A stretch of 64,000 nucleotides of DNA, from positions 496,001 through 560,000 of the forward strand of contig NZ_JAPEPI010000001.1 in NCBI RefSeq assembly GCF_026340305.1, written 5' to 3'. Below the pieces are notes generated by a model. It searched no databases and was not told the origin of the DNA. It saw only the letters and a program-made list of their open reading frames with translations. Of the stretch, positions 1-8,438 are shown in pieces. The translations under genes and the position numbers were made by a program. The stretch's first letter is position 1. Each line of letters starts with the position of its first letter. Source of the stretch: Streptomyces sp. NBC_01381. Its GTDB lineage: Bacteria > Actinomycetota > Actinomycetes > Streptomycetales > Streptomycetaceae.

Positions 1-1
1 C

Positions 2-211
2 CCCGCGACGTACGCGGCCGAACGCGGCACCAGCGGCGGCGGCTCCACCGGGCTCGGCCTGGACATCGCCCGCCGGACCGCCGAGGACGCGGGCGGCACG
101 TTCGCCACGGCGGACGCCGCCCCCGGCACCCGGGTCACCCTCACCTTCCCCCGCGCGCCGCAACCCCCGCCCGCGGGAACGCGGTCCGCACCGCACGCGC
201 CCACCGGTTGA
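2..211 (+). CDS. Sensor histidine kinase, C-terminal end (partial)
   Basis: Only the last ~69 codons are present, in frame 2, ending in TGA at 209-211. The peptide contains GGGSTGLGLDIARR, the G2 box of a HATPase_c ATP-binding lid, followed by GTRVTLTFP, the usual last strand of histidine kinases. This is therefore the catalytic end of a sensor kinase whose upstream part lies outside the window. Its 3' end overlaps the convergent VTC-domain gene by 71 bp. The signal it senses cannot be judged. Confidence 0.8.
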   Translation, partial: PATYAAERGTSGGGSTGLGLDIARRTAEDAGGTFATADAAPGTRVTLTFPRAPQPPPAGTRSAPHAPTG

Positions 212-956
212 TGCCCAACTCGGGCCGCAGGGCGGCGAATCCACCGCAGTACTTGGTGAAGTCCGCGGCCCGCACCCCATACCGATGTAGAACCCGGTCC
301 GCCTCCGTCAGATGCCCCTGCGTCTTGGTCTCCACGAGCACGAGACCGCGGTCCGCCTCCACCGTCCGGCCCGTGGCCATGTCGCGCACCACGAGCCCCG
401 CGTCGCACGTCACCCGCTGCCCGTCGGCGACGAACGTCGCCCGCTGGTACTCGGTGACCAGCGCCTTCGTCAGACCGCCCGGCGCCTCGATCCCGTACGA
501 ACCCCTCAGCACTCCCGCCAGATAGCCCTGCCGTGCGGCATCCAGGACGTGGTCGTCGCCCTCCAGACGCTGCCGGTGCTTGACCGTCTCGCCGCGCCCG
601 CTCTTCAGCTTGATCTCGAACTGCCGCTCCCCGCTGTCCTGGTAGAGCCGCTCCCTGATGCGGTAGCGCAGCCGCCGCCCCTGCCGGTGCTCGTGGAAGG
701 TAAGGAGTTCAGGGGTGTCGTAGTACGTCGAGTGGTAGCCGAACCAGCGCTTGCCGCCGATGCTCAGGGCCCGGAAGGGGCCCGAGGGGCGGCGGGGATC
801 CGTGAGCAGCGCGGCCAGGTCCTCGAATATCTCGACCGGTACGAGATAGCTGTTGTCGTAGCGGGCGAGGAGTTCCGCCCGCGCGTTCACCTCGTCAAGC
901 GCGATGGGGCGCGCGGCGAGCGCGGCCCTTCCGATGGCGCGTACGGCGGGGTTCAC
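141..956 (-). CDS. VTC-domain polyphosphate polymerase-like protein
   Basis: A 271-aa soluble protein. It has the VTC-domain pattern: basic and acidic residues lining a tunnel-type fold, including YDTPELLTFHEHRQGRR and RYRIRERLY early, FEIKLKSGRGETVKHR in the middle, and a late VLVETKTQG strand. In the family this tunnel polymerises ATP into polyphosphate or hydrolyses triphosphates. The GTG start (954-956) overlaps the stop of the upstream DUF4956 membrane protein by 4 nt, so the two are probably translationally coupled. VTC/DUF4956 pairs are common in actinobacteria. The membrane partner may anchor the enzyme or couple it to export; that is inference. Confidence 0.8.
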   Translation of the reverse strand: MNPAVRAIGRAALAARPIALDEVNARAELLARYDNSYLVPVEIFEDLAALLTDPRRPSGPFRALSIGGKRWFGYHSTYYDTPELLTFHEHRQGRRLRYRIRERLYQDSGERQFEIKLKSGRGETVKHRQRLEGDDHVLDAARQGYLAGVLRGSYGIEAPGGLTKALVTEYQRATFVADGQRVTCDAGLVVRDMATGRTVEADRGLVLVETKTQGHLTEADRVLHRYGVRAADFTKYCGGFAALRPELGINRWARAVRTAFPRAGVAARGGR

Positions 957-1636
957 ACGGTCTCCTTCTGGTGTGCGGGGGCAGGCGTGCGGGACCGGGT
1001 CGTGCGTCGTCGTTGTGCTGTACGTACCCCTGCGAACTCCCCGGGCCGCCCGGAAGGTTCCGGCTGCCGGAACCGGACTTCCACAACCATCAGGTCGCGT
1101 ACGTAGTCGACCTCCTGGACCGTCCAGCCGAGCGGCTCCCCCAGGCGCCGCGCGAGCTCGGCGCGCAGCGCGGTCTCCTCCCGGTACACGGCGTCCAGCG
1201 TGACGACCGTCCGCCGGTCACCGGCGTACAGGCGCGGGTGGTCGGCGACGTACATGACCAGGAGCAGGACGGCGGCGAGGCCGCTCGCCATCGGCAGCGA
1301 GAGCGCGGGAAGGCCGCAGAGCAGGCCGAGGACGAGGGTGATGAAGTAGTACGCCACTTCCTGGTGCTGCACCGCGTCCGAGCGGAGCCGCACGATCGAG
1401 AGCACCCCGAAGAGCCCGAAGCCGAGCGCGAGTCCGCCGTCGCCGCCGGCGCTCGCGAGGGCCGCGACGACCGCGAACAGCGCGACGTTCAGGGCGAGAT
1501 AGGCGGGGACCAGCTCGCGCCTGCGGTGCCTCGGATAGAAGACGCCGAAGGTCAGCAGGGTCACGGCCACGAGGTCGAGGCCGAGGTGGGCCGCGATCTG
1601 GCCGGTCTGTTCGAGGGTGGTCTGTGTGCTGTCCAT
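953..1636 (-). CDS. DUF4956 membrane protein, VTC partner
   Basis: A 227-aa protein if started at the ATG at 1636 (MDSTQTTLEQTG). The open frame extends upstream to 1744, but that extension is Gly/Arg-rich, unlike the family, and covers the probable operator region. About four hydrophobic segments occupy residues ~20-130 (for example DLVAVTLLTFGVFY and YYFITLVLGLLCGLPALSL). A cytoplasmic C-terminal domain of ~90 residues follows. This is the DUF4956 architecture. The gene lies directly upstream of, and overlaps, the VTC-domain gene. Confidence 0.75.
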   Translation of the reverse strand: MDSTQTTLEQTGQIAAHLGLDLVAVTLLTFGVFYPRHRRRELVPAYLALNVALFAVVAALASAGGDGGLALGFGLFGVLSIVRLRSDAVQHQEVAYYFITLVLGLLCGLPALSLPMASGLAAVLLLVMYVADHPRLYAGDRRTVVTLDAVYREETALRAELARRLGEPLGWTVQEVDYVRDLMVVEVRFRQPEPSGRPGEFAGVRTAQRRRTTRSRTPAPAHQKETV

Positions 1637-1715
1637 GACCGGGACGCTAGGGAAGGGCGGGTTAACGCCGCCCCTGCCGGAAGTTAACCCGCGCGGCCCG
1701 CCACACAGACCCCTC

Positions 1716-1757
1716 TTGACAGCATGCTGTCGTTTTGACAGCATGCTTACGTAAGCA
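1716..1757. promoter_or_regulatory. Nested palindromes, probable MarR operator
   Basis: Two TTGACAGCATGCT units sit 19 bp apart (1716 and 1735). The first lies in a perfect 14-bp palindrome GACAGCATGCTGTC (1718-1731). The second runs into another perfect palindrome TGCTTACGTAAGCA (1744-1757). TTGACA also matches a -35 element. The site is ~42 bp upstream of the DJ-1/PfpI gene, which is co-transcribed with a MarR regulator. Autoregulation of that operon, and perhaps of the divergent DUF4956 gene, is the simplest reading. Confidence 0.6.
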
Positions 1758-1798
1758 CAGCACGGAGAACGGCAGCCGAATCAGCGGAGGTACTGCTC

Positions 1799-2395
1799 AT
1801 GTCCCGCAAGCCCGTACACCTGGCCGTCTACGACACACTCGCCGACTGGGAGCCCGGTTACGCCACGGCGTACCTCGCCCGCACCGGACACGAGATCCGC
1901 ACGGTCGCCGCCGGTTCGCCCGACACCGTCACCACGGTCGCCGGCGTACGCATCAAGCCCGATCTGGACCTCGCCGAACTGCGCCCCGAGGACAGCTCGC
2001 TGCTGATCCTGCCGGGCGCCGACCTGTGGGACACCGGCGACGACCTCGCCCCCTTCGCCCGTACCGCACGCGCCTTCCTCGACGCGGGCGTGCCGGTCGC
2101 CGCGATCTGCGGGGCCACCGCAGGGCTCGCCCGTGAGGGGCTGCTCGACGACCGCGCGCACACCAGCGCGGTGTCGTTCTATCTCGCGGCCACCGGCTAC
2201 AAGGGCGGCGAGCGGTACGTCGACGCGGACGCCGTCACCGACGGCGACCTGATCACGGCGGGCCCGACCGAGCCGGTCGCCTTCGCCCGCGAGGTGCTCG
2301 GGCGGCTCGGCGCCTTCGAGGGCGAGAAGCTGGACGCCTGGTACCGCCTCTTCCACGACTCGGACGCATCCGCGTACGAGGTGCTCGAGTCGTGA
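1799..2395 (+). CDS. DJ-1/PfpI family (type 1 glutamine amidotransferase-like) protein
   Basis: A 198-aa protein. VAAICGATAGLAREGLL forms the nucleophile elbow with the family cysteine (AICGAT). LLILPGADLW is the strand and loop carrying the acidic partner. Members act as glyoxalases/deglycases, chaperones or peptidases; the substrate cannot be told here. ATG 1799 is preceded by GGAGG. The stop overlaps the GTG start of the MarR gene (GTGA, 2392-2395), so the pair forms an operon behind the nested palindromes at 1716-1757. Pairing with MarR suggests a stress-responsive unit. Confidence 0.8.
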   Translation: MSRKPVHLAVYDTLADWEPGYATAYLARTGHEIRTVAAGSPDTVTTVAGVRIKPDLDLAELRPEDSSLLILPGADLWDTGDDLAPFARTARAFLDAGVPVAAICGATAGLAREGLLDDRAHTSAVSFYLAATGYKGGERYVDADAVTDGDLITAGPTEPVAFAREVLGRLGAFEGEKLDAWYRLFHDSDASAYEVLES

Positions 2396-2901
2396 GCACG
2401 GACCAGGACCGGGTGCGGGAGCAGCAGGACCTGTTCTCCCGCACCGCGCTCGGAGTCTTCAGGCTCAACGGCCAATTCCTCTCGGTGGCAGAGGAGTTGG
2501 CCAGGCCGGGCGGGCTCACCGCCGCCTGGTGGCAGGTGCTCGGCGCGGTGCTGCGCGAACCCCTGCCGGTCGCCGGGATCGCCCGCGCGATGGGCATCAC
2601 CCGGCAGAGCGTGCAGCGCATCGCCGACCTCCTGGTGCGCCGGGGCCTCGCCGAGTACGTGCCGAACCCGGCCCACCGCCGCGCGAAGCTCCTGCGCCCC
2701 ACGGACGAGGGCCGCGCGGCCGTCGCGAAGATCGGCCCCGGTCATGCGGAAGTGGCGGCGCGCCTTGCGGCCGCGCTCGGCGAGGCGGAATTCGCCGAGA
2801 CGGTAAGGGTGTTGGAGCGACTCTCCCGGGCGGTGGCACAACTGGAAGACGATGCCGTGGCACAACTGGAAGGCGATGCGGAACCCGTTACGGAGCCGTA
2901 G
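2392..2901 (+). CDS. MarR family transcriptional regulator
   Basis: A 169-aa protein with a winged helix-turn-helix at residues ~45-110. PLPVAGIARAMGITRQSVQR is the HTH and DLLVRRGLAEYVPNPAHRRAK the wing, both typical of MarR. It starts at GTG 2392, overlapping the upstream DJ-1/PfpI stop. It probably represses its own operon through the palindromes at 1716-1757. The last ~20 residues contain a short internal repeat (AQLEDDAVAQLEGDA). Confidence 0.88.
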   Translation: MSTDQDRVREQQDLFSRTALGVFRLNGQFLSVAEELARPGGLTAAWWQVLGAVLREPLPVAGIARAMGITRQSVQRIADLLVRRGLAEYVPNPAHRRAKLLRPTDEGRAAVAKIGPGHAEVAARLAAALGEAEFAETVRVLERLSRAVAQLEDDAVAQLEGDAEPVTEP

Positions 2902-2980
2902 CAGACAGTCAGCCCCACCCCGTCCCACGACCGCACTAAACTCGATTCGTTGCACACCAAACGGGGGAGGTCGCGCGGCG

Positions 2981-4846
2981 ATGGAGAAGCTCGGGCCCGG
3001 GGATCCACAGCGAATAGGCGTCTATCGGCTGCTCGCTCGGCTCGGCGCGGGCGGGATGGGGCACGTCTATCTGGCGCGCTCCGACCGCGGGCGCACGGTC
3101 GCGGTCAAGCTGGTACGCGAAGAACTCGCCGAGCAGGAGGAGTTCAGGAACCGCTTCCGGCAGGAAGTGCAGGCGGCCCGGCGGGTCGGCGGCGCGTGGA
3201 CGGCGCCGGTGCTCGACGCGGACACCGAGGCGGCGATTCCCTGGCTGGCGACGGGATACGTCGCGGGCCCATCCCTGCAGAGCGTCATCTCGCAGGACCA
3301 CGGCCCACTGCCCGAGCGCTCGGTCAAAATCCTGGCGGCCGGTCTCGCCAACGCGCTCAAGGACATTCACGCGGCGGGCCTCATCCACCGCGACCTCAAG
3401 CCGTCGAACGTCCTGGTCACGATCGACGGCCCCCGGGTCATCGACTTCGGCATCGCCCGCGCCCTGGAGACGGTGACGGACGGCGGCCTCACCCGCACCG
3501 GCGCGCTCGTCGGCTCCCCCGGCTTCATGGCACCCGAGCAGGTGCGGGGCGACCGGGTCACTCCGGCGTGCGACGTGTTCTGCCTGGGCTCGGTCCTCGC
3601 GTACGCGGCGTCGGGGGCGCTGCCCTTCGGCACGGCGAACAGCGGCGTGCACGCGCTGATGTTCCGTATCGCGCAGGAGGAGCCCGACCTGTCGGCGCTC
3701 CCGGAGGAGCTGGCCGAGCTCGTCGCCGACTGCCTCCGCAAGACCCCGGCGGACCGTCCGACGCTGGAGCAGATCCTGGAGCGTACGGGCGCGGAGGACA
3801 CCCTCGGCGACGGCGGCCGCACGCGCGACCCCTGGCTGCCGGGGGCACTGGTGGCTCAACTGGGCCGCCACGCCGTGCAGTTGCTGGACACGGAGAACCC
3901 GGACGAGAGCTCCCCCGTCTCCCTCGCCCCGCCGAAGGAACTGACGAAGGGAGCGGCGGCCGCGGAGGCGCCGGCCGCACCGGCCGCCACGCCCGACAAC
4001 CCGCCTGCCGACGACACCCCGCCCCCACCGGGAAAGCCGGGCGAGGCCCCGCTGGACCACCTCCCCACCATGATCTCGGGCACTCCGCCCCCCACACCCC
4101 CGCCGGGCCCGTCGTACGGCTACCCCCAGCAACACCCCCAGCCCCAACACCCCCAGCCCCAAATCCCACCCGCTGCTCCCTACGGCTACCCACAACAGGC
4201 CGGATACGGCCCCACGCCTCCCTACGGCCCGGTCGTGACCCCCATGGCCGAGCCCCCGCGCCGCAGCGGCCGCTCGACCGCCGCGCTGATCGCGGTGGCG
4301 CTGATAGTGGCGATCGGCGCGGGCGGCGGCGTGTACGCGGTGATGAAGGGCGAGGGCGACGCGAAGGCGGGCGGCGACAGCTCCAAGTCCCCGACGTCCA
4401 GCGCCCCTTCGGAGCAGGGCACGCCCTCGGAGGATGAGTCCTCGGAGCCCGAATCGCCCCCCACCTCCGCCGCGGACGAGAAGAACGAGGACGGCGAGGT
4501 CCCGGAGAAGATCCTCGGCACCTGGAGCGGCGCCATCGAGAACGACCTGGGCCACAACTCCCGTGAACTCGTCTTCCAGCAGGGCGAGATCGGCGACACG
4601 GTCCTGTCGATCACGGCGGACGGCCCGACGGACACGGGCGGCACGTACCACTGCGTGTTCCAGGGCAAGTTGGAGTCGGCGAGCGGAAACACCCTGCGCA
4701 TCGGCCCGACGGACGTCGTCGTCGGCCAGCCCGCGTCCTCCTGCAAGGCGGGCACGGCGAGCACGGTGACCCTGCTGTCGGACGGCCGCCTGCACCGGGA
4801 GAACACGGGCACGGACAAGGGTTTGACGTACGAGAAGGACGGCTGA
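2981..4846 (+). CDS. Membrane Ser/Thr protein kinase (PknB-like)
   Basis: A 621-aa protein starting MEKLGPGD, with GGGGGAGG just upstream. The open frame extends further back, but the kinase domain begins right after this ATG. Seen: glycine loop LGAGGMG (21-27), Lys43 (AVK), catalytic HRDLKPSN (136-143), DFG (155-157), APE (184-186). A Pro/Gln-rich linker of ~130 residues with PQHPQPQ repeats follows. One membrane helix (TAALIAVALIVAIGAGGGVYAV) comes next, then an acidic Ser/Pro spacer and a ~110-residue extracytoplasmic domain with two cysteines. There are no PASTA repeats, so the ligand is unlike that of PknB itself. Confidence 0.9.
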   Translation: MEKLGPGDPQRIGVYRLLARLGAGGMGHVYLARSDRGRTVAVKLVREELAEQEEFRNRFRQEVQAARRVGGAWTAPVLDADTEAAIPWLATGYVAGPSLQSVISQDHGPLPERSVKILAAGLANALKDIHAAGLIHRDLKPSNVLVTIDGPRVIDFGIARALETVTDGGLTRTGALVGSPGFMAPEQVRGDRVTPACDVFCLGSVLAYAASGALPFGTANSGVHALMFRIAQEEPDLSALPEELAELVADCLRKTPADRPTLEQILERTGAEDTLGDGGRTRDPWLPGALVAQLGRHAVQLLDTENPDESSPVSLAPPKELTKGAAAAEAPAAPAATPDNPPADDTPPPPGKPGEAPLDHLPTMISGTPPPTPPPGPSYGYPQQHPQPQHPQPQIPPAAPYGYPQQAGYGPTPPYGPVVTPMAEPPRRSGRSTAALIAVALIVAIGAGGGVYAVMKGEGDAKAGGDSSKSPTSSAPSEQGTPSEDESSEPESPPTSAADEKNEDGEVPEKILGTWSGAIENDLGHNSRELVFQQGEIGDTVLSITADGPTDTGGTYHCVFQGKLESASGNTLRIGPTDVVVGQPASSCKAGTASTVTLLSDGRLHRENTGTDKGLTYEKDG

Positions 4847-4851
4847 ACGCG

Positions 4852-4887
4852 CGTCGCCCCGGCCCGCTGAAGCGGACCGGGGCGACG
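4852..4887. terminator. Bidirectional terminator between kinase and purA
   Basis: CGTCGCCCCGG (4852-4862) pairs perfectly with CCGGGGCGACG (4877-4887) across a short loop. It lies between two convergent genes. Confidence 0.8.
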
Positions 4888-4903
4888 TAAGACAAAGCCC
4901 GTA

Positions 4904-6187
4904 CTAGATGAACGAGTTGATCTCGATCGTCTCCGTACGGCCCGGGCCCACGCCGATCGCGGAGATCGGGGCGCCGGACATCTCCTCCAGGGCCTTCACG
5001 TAACCCTGCGCGTTCTTCGGCAGGTCGGCGAAGGTCTGGGCCTTGGTGATGTCCTCGGACCAGCCGGGGAGGTACTCGTAGACCGGCTTCGCGTGGTGGA
5101 AGTCGGTCTGGTTGTACGGGAGTTCCTCGACGCGCTTGCCGTCGATCTCGTACGCGACACAGACCGGGATCTGCTCCCAGCCGGTGAGGACGTCGAGCTT
5201 CGTCAGGAAGAAGTCCGTCAGGCCGTTCACGCGGGTCGCGTAGCGGGCGATCGGGGCGTCGAACCAGCCGCAGCGGCGGTCACGGCCGGTCGTCACACCG
5301 CGCTCGCCGCCGATGCGGCGCAGGTCCTCGCCGTCCTGGTCGAACAGCTCGGTCGGGAACGGGCCCGCGCCGACACGCGTGGTGTACGCCTTGAGGATGC
5401 CGATGACCCGGCTGATCTTCGTCGGGCCCACGCCCGTACCCGTGCAGGCGCCGCCCGCGGTCGGGTTCGAGGAGGTGACGAAGGGGTACGTGCCGTGGTC
5501 CACGTCCAGGAGCGTGCCCTGGCCGCCCTCGAAGAGGACGACCTTGTCGTCGTCGAGCGCGTTGTTGAGGATCAGGGTCGTGTCGGCGACGTACCGCTTG
5601 ATGTTCTCGCCGTGCACGAGGAGCTGCTCGACGATCTGCTCCGCCTCGATCGCGCGGCGGTTGTACAGCTTCGTGAGGAGCTGGTTCTTGATCTCGAGCG
5701 CCGCCTCGACCTTCTGCTGCAGGATCGACTCGTCGTAGAGGTCCTGTACGCGGATGCCGGTGCGGTTGATCTTGTCGGCGTAGGTCGGGCCGATGCCGCG
5801 CCCCGTCGTGCCGATCTTCCGCTTTCCGAGGAAGCGTTCCGTCACCTTGTCGACGGTGACGTTGTACGGCGTGATGATGTGCGCGTTGCCGCTGATCAGC
5901 AGCTTCGACGTGTCGACGCCGCGCTCGTTCAGACCGCTCAGCTCGGAGAGCAGGACCGACGGGTCGACGACGACTCCGTTGCCGATGACAGGCACGCAGT
6001 CCGGGGAGAGAATCCCGGAAGGGAGGAGATGCAGCGCGTACTTCTGGTCGCCTACGACGACCGTGTGGCCGGCGTTGTTGCCGCCCTGGTAGCGCACTAC
6101 ATAATCCACGGAGCCACCGAGCAGGTCAGTGGCCTTTCCCTTGCCTTCGTCACCCCACTGAGCACCGAGCAGCACAAGTGCGGGCAC
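4904..6187 (-). CDS. purA: Adenylosuccinate synthetase
   Basis: A 427-aa, full-length enzyme of AMP synthesis (IMP + aspartate + GTP to adenylosuccinate). The N-terminal signature [19 protein letters not shown] is present with its catalytic Asp and the P-loop-like [16 protein letters not shown] (His41 region), GTTGRGIGP and the GTP-binding [15 protein letters not shown] stretch ([13 protein letters not shown]) also match. The start is GTG at 6185-6187. The gene is monocistronic, followed by the hairpin at 4852-4887. Confidence 0.97.
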   Translation of the reverse strand: MPALVLLGAQWGDEGKGKATDLLGGSVDYVVRYQGGNNAGHTVVVGDQKYALHLLPSGILSPDCVPVIGNGVVVDPSVLLSELSGLNERGVDTSKLLISGNAHIITPYNVTVDKVTERFLGKRKIGTTGRGIGPTYADKINRTGIRVQDLYDESILQQKVEAALEIKNQLLTKLYNRRAIEAEQIVEQLLVHGENIKRYVADTTLILNNALDDDKVVLFEGGQGTLLDVDHGTYPFVTSSNPTAGGACTGTGVGPTKISRVIGILKAYTTRVGAGPFPTELFDQDGEDLRRIGGERGVTTGRDRRCGWFDAPIARYATRVNGLTDFFLTKLDVLTGWEQIPVCVAYEIDGKRVEELPYNQTDFHHAKPVYEYLPGWSEDITKAQTFADLPKNAQGYVKALEEMSGAPISAIGVGPGRTETIEINSFI

Positions 6188-6279
6188 AGGCGTACACCCC
6201 TTCCGGGCGGGGCATGTCCAAGGTCAGGGGCCGTAGCCGCCATATGGGTGTGCCTTGGATGCTGCCCCGGAATAGACGA

Positions 6280-6307
6280 AGCCCCTGGCGCAATAGCGCA
6301 AGGGGCT
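6280..6307. terminator. Hairpin in the purA/kinase-like divergent region
   Basis: AGCCCCTGGCGC-AATA-GCGCAAGGGGCT folds into an imperfect stem between purA and the downstream + strand gene. It lies upstream of both genes, so it is not an ordinary 3' terminator. It could be a leader hairpin or a leftover terminator. Confidence 0.4.
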
Positions 6308-6341
6308 CTTGCACAAAGATGCTACCCGAGGAAGGACGGAC

Positions 6342-7235
6342 GTGTCGGCTCGCGACCAGCTGCTAGTCGTCATCGACCCGGTCGCCCGGCGCACGGACGG
6401 TGAGTCGGTACGGATCGCGAAGGATGTGCTCGGCGCGGCCGCCGCCGTCCGGGTCTGCCTCCCCGATGGCCCCGAGGATTTCGCGAAAGCGCTGGCCAGG
6501 AGGGGTGCGAGGCGTCTGGTGGTGGTGGGTGACGACCGGACTCTGGTGCGGGCCGTGGCGGTCCTGCACCGGGAGCGGGAGCTGGCTTCGTGCTCGCTTT
6601 CGGTCGTTCCTGTGGGCGCCGCACAAGTGCTCACACGGGCGCTCGGAGTGCCCTCCGGGGCGGTCGCGGCGGCGCGGGCGGTGCTCGAAGGGGTCGAGCG
6701 GCGGCTGGATCTGCTGGTGGACGACCGGGACGGGGTGGTGCTCGGGGAGCTGCGGATTCCGCCCATTTCTGGCGTGGGCGCGGCTGCCGGGGCGGGGGCC
6801 TCTTCTGGCGAGGGGGCCGCCGGTGAGGGTTCTGGCGGGGTGGCGGATGCCGATGGGCACCATCCGTGGCTCCGCAGCTGCCAGTCCTTCGTACGCACCC
6901 TCGCGTCCCGTCCCTCGCGGCCCTCGCGGGTGGCGTCGGTGCCGGGGCCCGCGCCGGCGCGGCTGCGGGTCGAGGCGGACGGAGTGCTCGTGGTGGACCT
7001 GGACCAGCCGGTCGAGGGCGTCTTCCTGACCCCGGGGGACGGGGGCTACGCGGAGGTCGAGGTCCGCCGTGCGTCGGTGGGCGCGGAGGCTGCGGCGCTG
7101 CGGGTGCGGGCCCGGACGATCACCGTGTCCGGGGCGGATTTCCGCTACCGGGCGGACGCGGTGGTGGCGGGGCCGGTACGCACCCGGACGTGGACCGTGC
7201 GGCCGCGGGCGTGGGGGCTTACGTTGCCGAAGTGA
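6342..7235 (+). CDS. Diacylglycerol kinase catalytic-domain-like protein
   Basis: A 297-aa protein starting at GTG 6342 with GAAGGA six bases upstream. The N-terminal half resembles the DAGK/NAD-kinase fold: LLVVIDPVARR as first strand, RLVVVGDDRTLVRAV in the place of the GGDGT nucleotide loop, and VVPVGAAQVLTRALG replacing the usual LPxGTxND. Two signature glycines are altered (GDDRT, PVGAAQVL), so activity is uncertain. The C-terminal half is the usual beta sandwich. A low-complexity Gly/Ala/Ser insert sits near residues 145-170. The next ~590 bp is non-coding. Confidence 0.65.
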   Translation: MSARDQLLVVIDPVARRTDGESVRIAKDVLGAAAAVRVCLPDGPEDFAKALARRGARRLVVVGDDRTLVRAVAVLHRERELASCSLSVVPVGAAQVLTRALGVPSGAVAAARAVLEGVERRLDLLVDDRDGVVLGELRIPPISGVGAAAGAGASSGEGAAGEGSGGVADADGHHPWLRSCQSFVRTLASRPSRPSRVASVPGPAPARLRVEADGVLVVDLDQPVEGVFLTPGDGGYAEVEVRRASVGAEAAALRVRARTITVSGADFRYRADAVVAGPVRTRTWTVRPRAWGLTLPK

Positions 7236-7489
7236 TGGGGGTTGGGCGGGCGCGGTTTCCCCGGGTGGGGACAGTGGCAGGGCGGTCCCGGTCATGCCGC
7301 CTCGGGTGGGCTCGGGCAGCGGCTGCCGGCGCGGCGGAAGAGGGGTTGACCACCCAGCGGCCGCGGGCGCCGCACATGAACTCGCGCTGGTGCGTTTGCG
7401 CATGAGGTGCGCGCCGGTCGCGTCGCCGGTGACACGTCCGTGTGCAAGCCGACCTTCTCGCGACAGCACAGGGCATCCGCGACGCCGGG

Positions 7490-7673
7490 TGGCGCGGCTT
7501 GGCGCCACCGGCATCACATGGCATCCACACCGTCAGGTGAGCGCCGCGAGTGGCACGCGCGGGTGGGGCGACTCCCGCGGCACGGCGCCCGTGGCACGAC
7601 GCTCCTCGCACGACTTGATGCCATCCGGCGCCACTTGGCGCCACCCGGCGCCATCCGGTGCCACCTCGCGCCC
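7490..7673. promoter_or_regulatory. Phased TGGCGCCA-type operator arrays, upstream clusters
   Basis: Two clusters of an 8-bp palindromic motif occur in the gap before the RHH regulator. Cluster one has TGGCGCGG at 7490 and TGGCGCCA at 7500. Cluster two has six units at exactly 10-bp steps: TGATGCCA 7616, CGGCGCCA 7626, TGGCGCCA 7636, CGGCGCCA 7646, CGGTGCCA 7656, and a degenerate TCGCGCCC at 7666. It ends beside TATAAG (7675-7680). Helically phased short repeats are what oligomerising RHH proteins bind. The rest of 7236-7822 shows no convincing gene. Confidence 0.6.
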
Positions 7674-7771
7674 CTATAAGCACATGCGCGGGCGCGGAAA
7701 CGCCGCCAGCCACGCCCCCTTGCCCGCGTTTCCGCAGGTCAGACCAGCTTCCCTCAACCTCACCCCACGCG

Positions 7772-7823
7772 GGGTGCCACCAAAGCTTGCACATGGCGCC
7801 ACTGTGGTGCCATGATGGCGTTA
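7772..7823 (+). promoter_or_regulatory. Leaderless promoter with phased operators for the RHH gene
   Basis: TTGCAC (7787-7792) and CATGAT (7811-7816) are spaced 18 bp. The predicted transcription start falls on the ATG at 7823, so the mRNA would be leaderless; no Shine-Dalgarno is visible. TGGCGCCA (7794), TGGTGCCA (7805) and TGGCGTTA (7816) lie exactly 11 bp apart across the spacer and -10. GGGTGCCA at 7772 is on the same phase, 22 bp upstream. Confidence 0.6.
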
Positions 7824-8341
7824 TGGACCTCACCCCGTACGTCGACACCCTCCGCCGCGAACTCGCGGTGGCCGCCGAAGCCGGCGGCGACGAAGCCCGC
7901 GAGCTGGCCGAGCGGCTCACCGCTCCCCTGGAGTCGGCGACCCGGCTGACCATGCTCAACGTGCTCTCCGCCGCGATGGACGAGATCACCCGTGACCTCG
8001 CCCCCGGCTCGGTGGACGTACGGCTGCGCGGGACCGACCCCGACTTCGTGGTGACACCGCCGCCCACCTACGGCAGCGCCCCCGAGGAGCCCGCCGCGCC
8101 CGTCGAACCGTTCACGCCCCCCGCCCCGGTCGACAGCGAGGACAGCGGCACCGCCCGCGTCAATCTGCGGCTGCCGGCCCACCTCAAGGCGCGCGCCGAG
8201 GAGGCCGCGGGCCGCGAGGGCCTGTCGGTCAACGCGTGGCTGGTGCGGGCGGTGTCGGCCGCGGTCGACGGCGGCACCCGGCCGCGTACGCCGGAGAAGG
8301 CCCAGACGGTCGGACAGAGCTTCACGGGCTGGGTGCGCTAG
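7823..8341 (+). CDS. Ribbon-helix-helix regulator (HicB/Arc-like C-terminal domain)
   Basis: A 172-aa protein. The N-terminal ~75 residues are mostly helical (MDLTPYVDTLRRELAVAA). A Pro-rich linker (~85-108) follows. The C-terminal RHH domain is at ~112-155: ARVNLRLPAHLKARAEEAA gives the beta strand and helix 1, and GLSVNAWLVRAVSAAV helix 2. Database names for such proteins often include HicB-family antitoxin, but no HicA-like toxin is adjacent, so a toxin-antitoxin role is not supported. The downstream genes are DUF4097 and an ABC exporter. The protein probably controls this block via the TGGCGCCA arrays. Confidence 0.75.
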   Translation: MDLTPYVDTLRRELAVAAEAGGDEARELAERLTAPLESATRLTMLNVLSAAMDEITRDLAPGSVDVRLRGTDPDFVVTPPPTYGSAPEEPAAPVEPFTPPAPVDSEDSGTARVNLRLPAHLKARAEEAAGREGLSVNAWLVRAVSAAVDGGTRPRTPEKAQTVGQSFTGWVR

Positions 8342-8438
8342 CCGCGCGCCCCTGCCCGCACCCCTTCACCTCACCAGTTCACTCACACCACGTCCCACCA
8401 GCGGGGACGCCCTGAAGACCCAAGAGGACGGGACAGCC

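Noticed and set aside
2936..4795. Long minus-strand frame opposite the Ser/Thr kinase
   Set aside because: Arg/Gly-rich translation without motifs; it is the GC-rich shadow of the kinase gene.
7823..8341. HicAB toxin-antitoxin pair
   Set aside because: The protein has an RHH domain, but no HicA-sized toxin gene overlaps or adjoins it.
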